DNA from: Scedosporium boydii
Lineage: Eukaryota > Ascomycota > Sordariomycetes > Microascales > Microascaceae
Direction: 5' to 3'
Assembly (NCBI GenBank): GCA_002221725.1
Contig: NJFT01000112.1
Coordinates: forward strand, 1-64,000
DNA: 64,000 nt
Part shown: piece by piece, positions 46,536 to 58,934 of the stretch
Layout: each line of letters opens with the position of its first letter
Position numbering within the stretch: the stretch's first letter is position 1
Made by a program: the position numbers and the translations under genes
The notes under the pieces: model-generated
What the model was told of the DNA's origin: nothing
Databases searched by the model: none
Seen by the model: only the letters and a program-made list of their open reading frames with translations

Positions 46536-48152
46536 ATGGAGTTTGTAAACGAATATGATACGAATCACTCTCCCGGGGATCTCGAGCCTCTACCTGCATA
46601 TCTTCGACATGGCCTCGCGGCGATGGGGACGTTCGGCGTCCTGTCTTTCATCACGAGCACCACTCTAGCCGTCATCGTCGCCTACAAGATCATAATATGG
46701 CAGATGCCGCGCAAGGACTCGAAGAAGGACACGAACGAACGACCCGAGTCCCCGGAAGTCTTCGACCACAACGGCTTTCTAGTGCCGACACGTCCTTTGA
46801 GTCCTCTAAAGGAGGAGGATGCACCACCGGAGAAGGAGACTTTCTGGACGAAACTCAAGAACGACCCGCCGAACCAGTTTCTAATTCTCATCTTGAACCT
46901 CTTCTTGGCCGATGCTCAACAATCTGTGGCCTTCCTTATTAGTTTTGATTGGCTTGCCAAGGATGCCATTCATGTTGGGACGTCGGCGTGTTGGGCGCAG
47001 GGCTGGTTCATCTCGAATGGCGACCTGGCATCGTCCGTCTTTATCACGGGTATTGCCATCCACACGTATCTCGGTGTGGTTAAAGGCTATCGGCTTCCAT
47101 CATGGGTATTCTATTCAGCTATTGCTGCAATGTGGAGTTTTGTTTACCTTCTCAATTTCTTGGCTATTGTCATCACGAAGGATGGAGAGGGAGTTGGGGG
47201 ACTCTTTGTCCGAGCAGGCGCATGGGTAAGTTCGATACATGCATCACACATAGGCCGCATGGTAGGGATAAACTAACACGTATTTTCTCCACAGTGCTGG
47301 TGGAATCCAGCTTTCCAAGACATGCGACTTTACTTCCACTACCTATGGATCTTCACTTCACTAACCGTCACCGCGGTCGTCTACACCATCATCTTCTTCC
47401 ATCTCCGGGGACTGAAGAAGACAGGCGGAAGACCCAAGGTGAGGACTTCCACGCTCGGCCGCAGCAACTCACGAGCGAAGCATTACCCCAATCCCGACCC
47501 CAACTGGCAGGCCCGACCACCAGGCAGCCCCACGTCCCTCGCGACATCTTTCGCGTCCTCGCTTTACAAAGAGTTGCCGCCCATCCCAGACTCAGCTCGC
47601 CAGCAGACTTTCCTTCTTTACCCTCTCATCTACATCGTGTGCACTCTCCCACTAGCCGCGGGACGTCTCGCGTCCATGACAGGCAACGAGGTATCGCTTG
47701 CCTACTTCTGCTTCGCCGGAAGCGCCATCGCGTGCAATGGCTGGCTCGACGTTGCACTGTACACTTACACTCGCCGAGCGATTCTCTTCGCCGATGGTCC
47801 GCCTACTCAAGACACTGGCATTGACACTTTTGCCTTTATGCGCACTCCCCCCACCCGCAAGTTTGGTAACGTCGTCATCGTGTCCGGAGGCCAGGTGAAT
47901 CAGAAGGATAAGCGACGATTCAAGGCGCAGGAGAAGTGGAATGAGAAGGTCGCTAACGGTGGGATGTTGGGCAAGTTGATGGGCGGGAAGAACCAGAGCC
48001 AGGACTCGCTTAAGGGGTTTGGTATGGGCAAGGGGACGGTGATGGGTATGGCGATCCAGTGCGAGACGACGACGACCGTGAGCATCGAGTATGACACCAG
48101 CGAGGATAAGTTTGGTGCTGGCTCGGACGTGAGAACCCGCAGACTGGCCTAG
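46536..48152 (+). CDS. Seven-helix G-protein-coupled receptor (Git3/cAMP-receptor-like)
   Basis: Two exons (46536-47225 and 47295-48152, phase 0) give 515 residues. Helix 1 is LAAMGTFGVLSFITSTTLAVIVAYKIII. A charged 65-residue loop (PRKDSKKDTNERPES) is followed by helix 2 (NQFLILILNLFLADAQQSVAFLI), helix 3 starting at a Cys (CWAQGWFISNGDLASSVFITGIAIHTY), helix 4 (WVFYSAIAAMWSFVYLLNFLAIV), helix 5 (LYFHYLWIFTSLTVTAVVYTIIFFHL), a long Ser/Pro-rich third cytosolic loop, helix 6 (FLLYPLIYIVCTLPLAAGRL) and helix 7 (AYFCFAGSAIACNGWLDVALYTYTR). NLFLADAQQS is typical of fungal Git3 and cAMP-receptor-like receptors that act through G-alpha and cAMP signalling. The ligand cannot be read. The tail is long and Lys/Gly-rich. 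Confidence 0.85.
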
Positions 48153-49814
48153 GCTTTTCCCCTCACGTCTAGATGTTGCCAATGCCAATTGGCTTCAGAG
48201 GGATTACAACACACTTCACTTCTTAATGTATTAATATCGGGATGATGGAATGAGTTTTACGGGATTTGGGAGGATTCGGAAGGAAATGGATTTCGGGAAC
48301 CGGATAGAAGAGCGGAATGTTCTCTTATCTGATGGCGCATGGTATCTTTCTTTTGATTGGGAACTTGAAATATGAGCGAGGACTCGGTTTTTGCAAGAAA
48401 GAAAAAAGCACAAAATGGCGGATCATGATGCTGTCGTCTTGTTTTTTCACAGAATACAGGTGGTTTATGGACTGGCGCGTGTATGATATACCCATTTCCG
48501 TTTCTTTTTCTACGTTATTTTGTTTTTAGTTCTTGAGGAATAATATCAGAGCGTTGGGTGCAGTGTTCTTCTTCGTTCTTGATCTTGATGATGATGCAAA
48601 CTTGTCCTTTCACAACTTTCACTCTCAACCTCGGTTCAACGAGATGGAAGAACCTTGTTTCCTTTCACCCGCTTTGCTTTCTTCGAAAATTCCCCCTGTC
48701 CTCTGCATCTCCAAAGGCACTCTACAAAGTACGAAACATCAACTGGTTCTCGGGGCTGGCCGAAAGAGGAAGATTAGGCGGATCCAAGTGTCTGGGATGG
48801 CCGATCAACTATGCGCTGTTCAATCGCGAGATTCTTACTCGCCACGACGAATTCTGCACACGAAATACGGGGAGATTTTTCAATCGACCGAGAGGGAGGA
48901 AGAATTTTGATTGAAGATCTTCTGCTACCCTCTTGCGTTGTCATCGAGGTTGTAGCGAACTTAGATTTCGCTCATCGTTCAGCGCATATCTTTGACCCTG
49001 GTGTTTTCACCTGGTGTTTCCCCTCGCAGATCAGAAGATTTAAAATTACTTCACCCGGAGAGGGCTGGACGGATTAAGTTATTGGGAAAACCGTGCCTGA
49101 TTTATTTCCATTCTGCCTGGTTACGTTGGTCTTTTGTGGAATGAAGGACTCTGCAGGGGTGTTATCTGGCCACTTCTCATCTTCACTGTTTCAATGGTGG
49201 GTGGATTGCGGGGGGAGATAGGGAGACCAGTCGGTTGAACGGGTTTCTGGTAACAAGAGTTCGGTGGGATTGAAGCGTTTCAGATGGTTTGGTGACGAAC
49301 GAGGGCCCGTGAGGCTGGTTCTAGAAGGGCTGTGGAAGCTGTTTCAGGACGCTGGACTTGTGAGGGCTGCGAGTGTTCTTGGTTCCGGCCGCTTGGTGTG
49401 GCGCTGAATCCAGTCGTTTCTTAAAACACTGGATAAACAAGGTGGCAATGGTTTCGCTGACCTGAGGGGAGTATTGCACGATGTGGCTAGACTTTTGCAA
49501 GTCTGGTGGTCTGAGTATATCGTGGACAATGAACTGGATAGGAGGATAGGACCTGACACTCCAACATCGGTCTCGATGCTTGAGCTGAGGAGTGAATAAG
49601 GCTATGGGCTTGAGAATGGTATCACCCCGGGCCGCCAACGGCTATGATCGTTATGTCTTTATTTTATATCTGGTCGAGGAGAATGAACGAACGGCGGGAG
49701 ACTCGGTTGCTATTCCATCCCTCGAGCAGTCTCCAGGTATGTTCAATCCTAGCCATCGATTCTTTCCGACCCTTACGGCCCGATACAGCTCGGCGGTCAA
49801 CACGAGGACGGTGC
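48153..49814. other. Convergent 3' flanks, no gene seen
   Basis: Between the convergent GPCR and HET genes. T-rich downstream sequences are present around 48470-48530. Open frames of at most 125 codons are unconvincing. Confidence 0.5.
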
Positions 49815-52073
49815 CTATCGTATGGTTACGGTGCGCTGTCCCTTCTTGGTTGGGATCTCCTCGTCGATGCAAACCCCCACGATCTTGTACTGAGCTATGG
49901 GATGGTTTCTGCGCACCAACAAGTTCCCAGAGCCTCCGGTTTCCACATAACCGTAGCTTTTCATGAAGTCCATGATGCCATGGGTGAATTCCTCTCTCAC
50001 CAAGGCCCTACCCCAGGGCCACATTTGAGTAGACAACACGGGCTTCTCAGCCTTCGTCCTCCGGCAGCTAGTGGCATAGATCCGGTAGGACTCAACGTCG
50101 CCCCCGAAAGCCACAAGGTTAAAGGCCTTCCCGACGTCTCCGACCTGCACCAACCCCAGTCCATCCCTTAGGACTATCCTATTATCTTTATCCAGGGCCG
50201 CCGAGGCATCGCCGAGGAAACTCTCCTCCACAGCAGTGATGGCCTCGAATATTAACGAAAACGGAGCGACGATCTTGCACCCGCAATTCACGGAAACTTC
50301 GCACAAGATCCCCGCCGTACTATCGTTCTCAAGACGGGAGTCGCAGCCGATTATGTCCACGAGCCTGTAGTTCATCGACAGGTTGTGCGTCCTGAGGTAC
50401 CGCAGGTCCGGGTTTTCCCAATAAGTGCCGCTCACGCATCGGTCCATCCACCCAGAGGGCTTCGCACTTGGGTCTGTCATCCTCCAATGCGGCTGGAGCT
50501 TCTCGAGCAGTCTCTTCCTGTACTGGATGGTGTCGCTCCGGGGATCGAGAATGCATCCCAAAATGGTCGCGCATTGGACCAGGATCCTGCCGGTTTCGTC
50601 TTTGACAACTTTTGTGGGCTGGTCGTACGTGGGTATTTCTTCGCTGCTGAATAGGCCGGTGCTTACTTTCTTCCCGCAGTTGCAGCCCTTGAAGACGAAC
50701 TGGAAGTCTTTGTCCTGCTCTTGCCTCTGCGTGAGTTGGATCCGCATGTACTTCCGCGGAGTCCCGATGATGCCTGCCCTCGCTTTGGACTTGGCCCGTC
50801 CGTTTTTCTTCAGACGCCCGAGGTTGACCACGCCGGCGAAGCAGTCCGTAGTCATGGCCGTGTTGCTGAGGTTCTCTACCACGGGGATCCAATCCCATTG
50901 TCCCCTTTCCCCACTGCTTATAGCGAGTTTGGTCCACGCATGGTCCGTCTTAATCGACAGCTGCCTAAAGAAATTGAACGATATCCTGTCCATGTCGCTC
51001 CCAGACAGGTCCCTCTCAATCTCTTCGGCTGTAAACAGTCCGCTAAAGATGCCCAGGAGACCCCTGAAAATATCCACCGTGACCTTGCTCTTCCGCGGCG
51101 TTATAGACACGGCCGAGAATATGTTGCTTATACCCTTGTAGTTCTCGCGCCACCACCACGGGCCTCCATTGATGATATCCGTCCTCGCCGAGCTGATGCC
51201 CTTTACCTGGGTCTGAAGGGCATTGAGAACCAGGTTATCCTCTTCAATTACTCTCAAGATGGCATTGACCGACCCCGTCTTGAGGTATCTGCACTTTAAT
51301 ATCCACTCCTGGAGCTTGTATGCCTTGTCCTTGGCGTCCGTTGCTAAGTCCATCCACACGGGGAGTTCTCCAATGCAAGATATAGCTTGCGGATTTATCC
51401 CCCACATGGTGATATTCTTCCCCAGAATCATTTCCTGAAACGTCCACATCCTCGAAAAGTACAAGTTGTCGAACAGCGTCATGACGCGGTTGATGCACGT
51501 CGAATAGCAGTTCAACACGCCCATGTCCACTGCAGCAGACCTCACCGTCGCCCGGTCCACCTCAAAGGCCCAATCCTCCTTCTCCGCCCAATCCGACAGG
51601 CGCTTCACCAAGTTATCCGAGAGGCTCAGAGCTTCGGAGGCCAGCGCCGCGCCGCCGATGTGGAAGAGCACGTGGTCGAGGAACTTTAGGTTGTCGACGA
51701 TGTCCTGCGGGTCCCACACCTCGGGCATGTCGACGAGGATGTGGCATCGGCGCGCGTTCTTGTAGTATTCGTACATTTTAGCTATCTCGATCGATTTCTC
51801 TTTGTCGTCGCCTTGGTTGATGCATACGCAGTCGACCCAGAGATGTTCGGTGTTGGAACTCTCCATTAGGCGTTTGATGTCTTTGAGCTTGTCGCTCGAT
51901 ATCGTCACGGGCCAGTCTACGCCGGTGATGTTGCAGTCGTACGGGTCGGCCTCTTTGCCCCAGGTGTAGGAGATAATGTCGAAGGTTGATATGTTGTGGG
52001 GACGAGGGTCGAAGACGAAGAGGTTTCCGTCTTTCAGGCCGAGGAGCCTCAAGGGGAGGTCGGTAGATGTCAT
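49815..52073 (-). CDS. HET-domain protein (heterokaryon-incompatibility type)
   Basis: 752 residues, single exon, ATG at 52073. The HET domain spans about 30-230 with its landmarks: FDIISYTWGKEADP, the block HLWVDCVCINQGD (78-90), EKSIEIAKMYEYYKNARRC and SRMWTFQEMILGKNITMWG. The rest (about 240-752) is unrecognised, with many Trp and two short Cys groups (FKGCNCGKK about 460, VNCGCK about 620). A charged C-terminus ends the protein. HET domains trigger growth arrest or cell death on non-self recognition, sharing a TIR-like fold. No NACHT, ankyrin or prion-type motif was seen on this chain and no evident partner gene is adjacent, although partners can be unlinked. The gene is intact and unusually long for a single-exon fungal gene. 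Confidence 0.93.
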   Translation of the reverse strand: MTSTDLPLRLLGLKDGNLFVFDPRPHNISTFDIISYTWGKEADPYDCNITGVDWPVTISSDKLKDIKRLMESSNTEHLWVDCVCINQGDDKEKSIEIAKMYEYYKNARRCHILVDMPEVWDPQDIVDNLKFLDHVLFHIGGAALASEALSLSDNLVKRLSDWAEKEDWAFEVDRATVRSAAVDMGVLNCYSTCINRVMTLFDNLYFSRMWTFQEMILGKNITMWGINPQAISCIGELPVWMDLATDAKDKAYKLQEWILKCRYLKTGSVNAILRVIEEDNLVLNALQTQVKGISSARTDIINGGPWWWRENYKGISNIFSAVSITPRKSKVTVDIFRGLLGIFSGLFTAEEIERDLSGSDMDRISFNFFRQLSIKTDHAWTKLAISSGERGQWDWIPVVENLSNTAMTTDCFAGVVNLGRLKKNGRAKSKARAGIIGTPRKYMRIQLTQRQEQDKDFQFVFKGCNCGKKVSTGLFSSEEIPTYDQPTKVVKDETGRILVQCATILGCILDPRSDTIQYRKRLLEKLQPHWRMTDPSAKPSGWMDRCVSGTYWENPDLRYLRTHNLSMNYRLVDIIGCDSRLENDSTAGILCEVSVNCGCKIVAPFSLIFEAITAVEESFLGDASAALDKDNRIVLRDGLGLVQVGDVGKAFNLVAFGGDVESYRIYATSCRRTKAEKPVLSTQMWPWGRALVREEFTHGIMDFMKSYGYVETGGSGNLLVRRNHPIAQYKIVGVCIDEEIPTKKGQRTVTIR

Positions 52074-53428
52074 GTTGGAAGCTCGTAGTGTGTGAGAACG
52101 GGATATCGCCGGGACAATGCAAAAGGTTTAGAAACAGGATATTCACGGGTCTCATGAAGAAGCAGTGTATTTTCGGCCAAGAAAACCCCTTCTATTATAT
52201 TATATCTGCCCGGAGGATGAGCTTCTATCAGCCAGCCTGCTCGCCCTGCGCGAAGCAATCTTATTCTGCCTGGACAAGGCCTGCCTGATAGGTTGGACGC
52301 GACGACTAGACGACGCCACAGCCAAGATTGATGCATGGGTGTGAATTGGGTTTGAAGGCGCGTAGTTTACGAGGTAGATGCAGACAGATGCACTTCGCCA
52401 CTAAAATGTGCAGGGTTCGTCGTCACGATCGAGCTTCAGGATTGGACAGGACAGGGAAGGGGGCTGCATATTGGAGAATTTAGACTTCACATTTCTCCAT
52501 GTGACCCCAGGATGCTTGCCCTGACTCCTGTGAGTGAATTTGGATAGAATTTGCTTCGCGTTGTTTGAAATATGTTCTGAATTCAGTGTTGAACTTTTGC
52601 CGCCGCTTGCTCACATCTACGGCTGATCTCTTGGCCTTGGCCTCCTGTTTATAGATCGAGTGCTTTGAGGCCAACAATAATACAGACCGGAACCCCTGCA
52701 ACCGCCGGCATACTATTATTTGTATGTTCTTGCAGCATATCGATGCGCGGAACAGATTAGATTAAGAATGCCGCAAGACTTGTTTGTCCACCAGGCTCGA
52801 GGTCGCCCAGCCTGGCCATGGACTTCATCGCCACCGGAAGCATATCCGGGTGCCTCTAGCGAGGGCCATCACTGATGTAGGATGAGCCGACATTAACGGG
52901 AAGAAAGTCACGAAACGTTCCTCCGAAGCGGTCGACAGTCTGTTATTCCGACAGCCGAAGAATACTTACACTTCACGGCAATAGCAAATAGAGATTGCCC
53001 CTGGTCTCTATTGAGGGTGAAGGGCTTGGCGCAGCGAGTCGGAGCCAAGAGACTAAAGCTGAAACACAAGCCTGGGGAATTCACAGACGACGCTAATAGA
53101 CGGAATGCATATCGTTCATAAGGAGTGAACGAGTGAAAGGTATGGGATCAAGATAAAGTTAACTCGCTGGAGGATAAGTGACAAGTCTAATCGATACTCC
53201 AAGCCCGCCTCAGCGCAATCCATGTCGTATATGGATTCGATGCTATGCTCTCACGATACACCGAAACAAAACCTCCACAAGAATGTTGCTGCGTATTCTA
53301 ATCAGAAGTATGTATGTATTCCACGCCGGCGAGGCCCCTCCTTATCCCTCCTGCTCCTCGGGTTTCTGTCCAAAACAGACATAACTACGCAAAAAGTTAG
53401 TTTCCAGCCCAGTACCATCTCAATGCAT
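52074..53428. other. Intergenic, HET promoter side
   Basis: HET promoter and 3' flank of the methyltransferase. No gene or clear element was seen. Confidence 0.5.
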
Positions 53429-55040
53429 TCACGAGGGGACGCCAACATACAAATCCATAATGGCATGCACAGTATTACTCTGCAACTCCTGCCTCACCTT
53501 CGTCAACAACACCAAAACCTGTTCCTCCGACCACCCAAGCACATCGCAAAACAACCTTAGTGAGGACGCCTCTAGCCCATTCAGGACCTGCGCGATGTTC
53601 AGCCGGCCGACCTCCTTGAGGACGGGGTCCTTGGGCCAGGTGCCGATGGGGAGCTTGAACCTCCTGCTCTGCACGTGCTGGAATCCGGCGTCCTTGACCC
53701 AGCCCTCGAGTTTGGGGCCCGGATTCGGCTCGCGGCCGATAGCTCTGGCTGCGTCGAGGAGGGTGGTGATCCATTTGTGTGTGGAGTGGGCTTCGGTGAG
53801 GGATCCGTCTTCAGCGTAGTAGGTGAGGTCGAAGTCTTGGAACTCGGCCCAACCTCGGGGAGCAAGATTGCTAGTTTTGCGTGGTTAGAAGAAGAAAAAT
53901 GAGAAGGGGGGGTGTCCTCATTTTTATAATTTCTGAGCTAGCTGTAAATAAAATGTCGTGTAACACTTACCTATATACTGTCTTGGTGAATTTGGGCCAG
54001 TCAAGGATGCAACATGTCATGTAGCGACTGAAGATGTAGGTGAACGGGCTGCTGTGAACCCATTCGCTCTCAACGTCGTCGACTTCGAACTTAAGATTTG
54101 GTGGGACCCTAGGCAGTATGGTCAGCCGCTATCTATGGCGCTTCGAGATGGGCTAAGGCTCTTCTGAGGCAAGAGAGAGAAAATTACGAATTGAGATGAA
54201 GCCATACCATGAGGGCTGAATGGCGCTCAAGTCATTCCCTAGGACCTAATAGACCATTAATATCTGTCAGTAAACGAGGTTAAACTGATTTCGTAAAATA
54301 CCTGCTTCAGCATTCGGATACGTGTCCGCGATTTCGAAAGCCCCTTACATGGCCAGCTAGCGAGTTAATCACTCCCACTATCTACATACCATGCCCTAAT
54401 AATGTAGTGGTGAAGGCACGCGGAGGGAACTACAACTTACAGATGCCCGTGCCCGTGCCAATATCAAGAACCCGCTGGGACTTTTCCCAATCGATGGGAG
54501 CGAGGAAAAGTTTGTCCCCAATACCCTTGACCATGACGAAGTGAGAGAGATCGAGCCGGTCAATTTCTTGCTGGAGGTAGGACCGCCTTACGTTAGCGTT
54601 CAACGATGATGCGATCTGAGAGAACCTATAATCCTTTCTCCGACCCCCTTCAACACAACGGCCTCCCTCACCTGGTCATTAGGGAGAACGTATGCTTGGA
54701 GCTGTCAGCAACTAGCCGGCATGGCAATCTATGATGAGTTGCGATTACGCACATCCCGACTTTAGCTTGTGGTAGCGGCGGCCATGTTCGATTGGGTAGT
54801 TCAGCACGCTCGAATTCAATGAACTCGTCGAGAGAGCGCTGGTGGGTGTCGTGTGTTAGAGGGAATTGAGTGGTAAGGTCGTAATATAGAACATACATGT
54901 CGTCAATGACAGAGTCGCCGTCAAGGACCTATCGATTGGAGCTGTCAACGCTGGTTCTGACGAATAGAAGACGGGTATGTTTTGGGATGGCACAAGGGCA
55001 AGCTTACTACTTCATCGACCTCTACAGAATGGCCGGTCAT
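53429..55040 (-). CDS. LaeA/UMTA-like class I SAM-dependent methyltransferase, nine exons
   Basis: Exons: 55040-55011, 54928-54897, 54838-54753, 54694-54672, 54570-54441, 54343-54302, 54238-54208, 54108-53971, 53870-53429. They sum to 317 residues with every phase matching. The exon order reproduces the family layout: DGDSVIDDI, SSVLNYPIEHGRRYH, YVLPNDQQEIDRLDLSHF, SAM motif I VLDIGTGTGIWAFEIAD, NDLSAIQPSWVPPNLKFEVDDVE (motif II region), APRGWAEFQDFDL and the C-terminal KLPIGTWPKDPVLKEVG. These fungal proteins, related to LaeA and the UMTA/TdiE group, usually act in secondary metabolism or its regulation; the substrate is unknown. Noteworthy are very short exons (23, 30, 31 and 32 nt). Splitting across exons makes automatic gene models unreliable here. 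Confidence 0.88.
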
Positions 55041-57442
55041 TGCGACTGTTTAGATGGTTGGGGGAGAGCGGAGAGGAGGAGGGCGAGAGGTTAACACGGC
55101 TGCAAGAGCTAATAGTTGGCGGTTAGTATAGTTGGGAGGGCGAAGAATAGCTAGCAGTGGAACGAACAGCTTGCAAGTATTCAGGGCCGGAGGTCATTAT
55201 GAGCGCGACATATACCGCGGGTAATTGGAGCGCAGGGTCTCGAGAGAACGATTCCGCCATACTCTCAGACCACAAGCGACAGGGCTAAAACAGGATGAAC
55301 GGGCCAACCCGTGGGTTATTGTGAGCGTTTCAACCTCGAAAGCATGTCCGTGGGCAGTCCAGCAATGCAATCTTAGTGGGGTGTGGCGTGGAGGAAGTTA
55401 GAGTAGGGAAGTATTGATCCTGACGCGGGTTGCAATTGGCCGAGACTCCTTTTTTGCATGTATTCGCATGCAGTGTGCACCGGAGTCTCTTCCCCGAATG
55501 TAATGAGAAATGGGCTAAGGCAAGGTCTGCGAACGATCAGTGACTGTGCCGCTCGACTTGGCTAGGGCTTGGAATCCTTCGAAGAGGCATGCCGCGCGGG
55601 ATGACTTTGGTATAAGGCAAGGCATAGGTGTTGACGGGGCGAAATCGAAGAGGATGAGATGTTGAGCAGAAATGAAGTGTCGTTACAAAGTAATCAGGGC
55701 GAAACCCAAGTAAAGCCAGCGCCAACGAGATAATAACACAGTTTCTAGGCTTGAAAGCTGGGATTCTGGCTCTGAACAGAGAATTCGCAGCAGTGTTCCG
55801 AACAGCCTTTGGGCAATATACTTTTCTTCCTCTCTTTTCTCATGCTTCTTTCCCCTTCCTCAAGCTTCCCGTTTGGGACAGCCTATCGACAGGACGCAAC
55901 GTTATCTTGCGTTCCCGTTCCCTGGGCCAGTTCCCACCTCGTGCTGGTCGACCTGCATCGTCCACTTCATAACTGTGAGGTGGGAGGTGCAGACTTAAGT
56001 TGCCGCATTCGACTAGACTGGAGCTAAAAGCGGCAAACTACCGCAAGGCATGTTGGCTCAAGATCAGTGGGCAAGGGTGCTGCGGTCGATCGTATTCGTC
56101 GATAAACTAGCGTACGTCAACGCTTTCGTCTCCAAGGTCCTGACGAAGTATGGATTTGATGGATAAACAGTTCGTTTCTGACAACCCCGAGGCGCAGCAT
56201 CAAGCCTCATTCCCGGGCGCCGTTAGAGACAGCTGAGAAAGACGATGGCTTCTCGCACATCTCGTTCTTGACGCCATCCAGTGCAGCAGAGTAAACGCCA
56301 TTGCGATATTCTACATTCCCTACACGAGGGGCGCATGACTTTCCCCCTCTGCAGACCTTGCACGGCGTCTGATTCTGAAGAAAATAAAATTAGCTGCCGC
56401 CCTAAAACGCCAAAATCGTTGATCTCCCTCAGCTAGATCGAGTCACCACGGAAATGGCGGTGGGAGTGCTTGAGAAGAGAGCGGAAAGGGGCGTGGATGT
56501 GAGGCTGCAGCTGGCAACCATACGATTGCGTTTCCCGCTGGTTGGCGCTTTCTGGAAGAGTCGGCAAGGGGACCGAACGAAGCCAATACGGAACAGGTTC
56601 CAGGATGAGCAGATACCTAGGGGTAGATTTCGACAAGAAACCGTCCCAAATCCGGGTTTAACTCGCCCTATTTGGAGTGCGGATAGGCATTGAATCAATT
56701 GCTGTCTTCTCGCCTAGTCGTGGAGACATTTCGGAGGCGGTCATCGAGACGATGCGATTGAACAGGCGGTTGTTGAGGGAGGCACAGAGAGGCACAGAGA
56801 GCACGGAGTCCGTTGCTCATTTAGGCGCTCTCAACGAGGAGACCATCTTGACGAGAATTGAACGAGATAAACTAGAAGTCGCGTCTGGTCCGATGCAAGT
56901 AAGCAACACTGTCATGCTCCAGGGCAATTGGAAGGTCCAACCGAAAGAGCTATCAATTCAAGGTCGGTACAAGTCAGGTACAGAGTGAACTTCGAAGCAT
57001 GACATCAAACTAGTGCTCCACCATTGACTTAGTTCGATTCGACTCCAACCACTCGGCGACGAGAACCGAAGGGAAACCCTTCCAGATTCGGCGTAGAAGG
57101 CCCGTAGACTTCGGTTGTACTCCGGGCGCTCCTTCCGTTGTCCAATCCAAAGGAGTGTGGCACTCGGTCTTTTTGGGGGAAGGAAAGAGATCAATTGATG
57201 GAAGTTAATTAAGCCCCGGGCTCTCTCGTAGTATGTAGCTCTTGCTTGGAGAGTTCGAGCGGGGGCGGGGTAGAATTCGATGAGGTCATCACGGCAGCTA
57301 CAAAATGCATCTTTTTATCGTGTCGATTTCATCATGAGATTTAACCCGATTCATTTCTCCTTCCCCTCTTCCATCTCTCGCGATTGCTGTTCACTTCAGA
57401 CATCTGTATCTTCTCAGATCCCAACTACGATCAATAACCACA
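55041..57442. other. Divergent intergenic region
   Basis: Between the methyltransferase (minus) and the Gfo/Idh/MocA gene (plus). It holds a small direct duplication (GGCACAGAGA twice) near 56780-56800. The immediate 5' side of the plus-strand gene (about 57350-57442) is a pyrimidine-rich leader. No gene was recognised. Confidence 0.5.
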
Positions 57443-58616
57443 ATGGCACCTCTCAACGTCGGCATCATTGGCTACGGGTTCGTCCACCTCTCCCATCTCT
57501 CTGGCGTCTCATCCTCTTAACAAAACTAACTTGCAAACCATCTCCAGCCTCTCCGCCAAAGTTTTCCACATTCCCTTCATCAAAGCCTCCCCCATCCTGA
57601 CCCTCCACACCATCGTCCAGCGAAACCCTCCAGCCAACCCCGAGGCGCCCGGCCTCTCCGCCCCCGCCGACCACCCTTCTATCACCCACCACCGCACTAT
57701 CCCCCCTCTCCTTTTCGACCCCTCAATCGACCTTATCATCATCACCACCCCACCAGCCACTCACTTCACCCTAACGACCGAAGCTTTGCGCGCCGGCAAA
57801 CACGTCCTCGTCGAGAAACCCTTCGTCCCCACCTCCGCCGAAGCCCGTGCCCTCGCCCAAACCGCCCGCGACTCGGGCAAGTTCATCTGCGTGTTCCAGA
57901 ACCGCCGGTGGGATGTAGATTTCCTCACCGTGCGGGACCTCGTGGAGAAGAAGACGCTGGGGGATCGTATTGTCGAGTTCGAGACGCACTTTGATCGGTA
58001 TCGGCCCGTGGCGCCGGCAAAGGGGTCGAGCTGGAAGGTGGGGCTGGGCGCCGAGCAGGGCGGTGGGCCGTTGTATGATTTGGGAACGCATCTGATTGAT
58101 CAGGTGTATTTCTTGTTTGGCTTGCCTGAGAGGGTCTTTGGCAAGTTGACGACGCAGAGGGAGGGCGGAGATGATGAGCCGGACACCGTCACGGCTATTT
58201 TGACGTACCCCCGAGGGGGACCCAGCGTGCACGTTAGGATTTCTGTCATGTCGGCCCAGACCCCCCAGCCTAGGTTTAGGATCAGGGGTAGTAAGGGCAC
58301 GTTCGTCAAATCTGGGCTCGATCCCCAGGAGCCGCATTTGAGGAGCGGCGGGTCCGTCGCCGACGAGGGCTTCGGCAAGGATTTGTATCCCGGGACGATA
58401 TATCTTGCGAATGAGGATGGGAGCCTTGAGCCCGGGCGGAGGTGGGCGGGTGTTGAGCCTACAGGGTATGGGGCGCTGTTGGAGGGGTTTGCGGGGGCTA
58501 TTACGAGTGGGGATGCATCTAAGGTGCCTGTTAAGGCGGGCGAGGCTGAGGATGTGTTGAGGATCGTTGAGGCAATCCAGGAGAGCTCGAGGACTGGGGC
58601 TGAGGTGAAGTTGTAG
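57443..58616 (+). CDS. Gfo/Idh/MocA-family NAD(P)-dependent oxidoreductase
   Basis: Two exons (57443-57477, 35 nt, and 57548-58616; 70-bp intron, phase 2) give 367 residues. Exon 1 encodes the start MAPLNVGIIGYG, so the Rossmann glycine motif (GIIGYGLSAKVFHIPF) is completed only after splicing. DLIIITTPPATHF and the family hallmark GKHVLVEKPF (Lys as likely catalytic base) follow. The C-terminal sheet domain contains GGGPLYDLGTHLIDQVYFLFG with the expected Asp and His. Members oxidise or reduce sugars, inositols and related polyols; the bacterial YdgJ-like subgroup is the closest style. Cytosolic, apparently complete. Confidence 0.92.
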
Positions 58617-58934
58617 TCAAGACTCTCTCAACCTATAATCTCACTCACAAAGGGTTGTCCCTCGTAAGAATCAAAAAGGATGCAAATTCTTCAAATTTTG
58701 AGATCTGATAAAATAAAAAAAAGCTATACTAAGTATATAAACGCCAACCCATGCTGAGAAACTTGGAGGGTATCTTTCTCACACAAGCCATTCTCACCAC
58801 CAAAAACTCTTACACGCTTTTCTCCCCCTTTCCCCTCCAGAAACTCACACATGCTGGTATGCCTCTCTTCCTGCTCCAAAAACTCATACACGTTGTTACT
58901 TGATCTCTTCGCCCTCAACACACCAACTCCCCTC
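58617..58934. other. Convergent 3' flanks
   Basis: Short region between convergent genes; AT-rich near 58690-58740. A copy-like motif, (A)AACTC(T)TACACG / AACTCATACACG, recurs two to three times around 58803-58891. Confidence 0.5.

Noticed and set aside
50425..51141. 238-codon plus-strand ORF
   Set aside because: Antisense shadow inside the intact HET gene.
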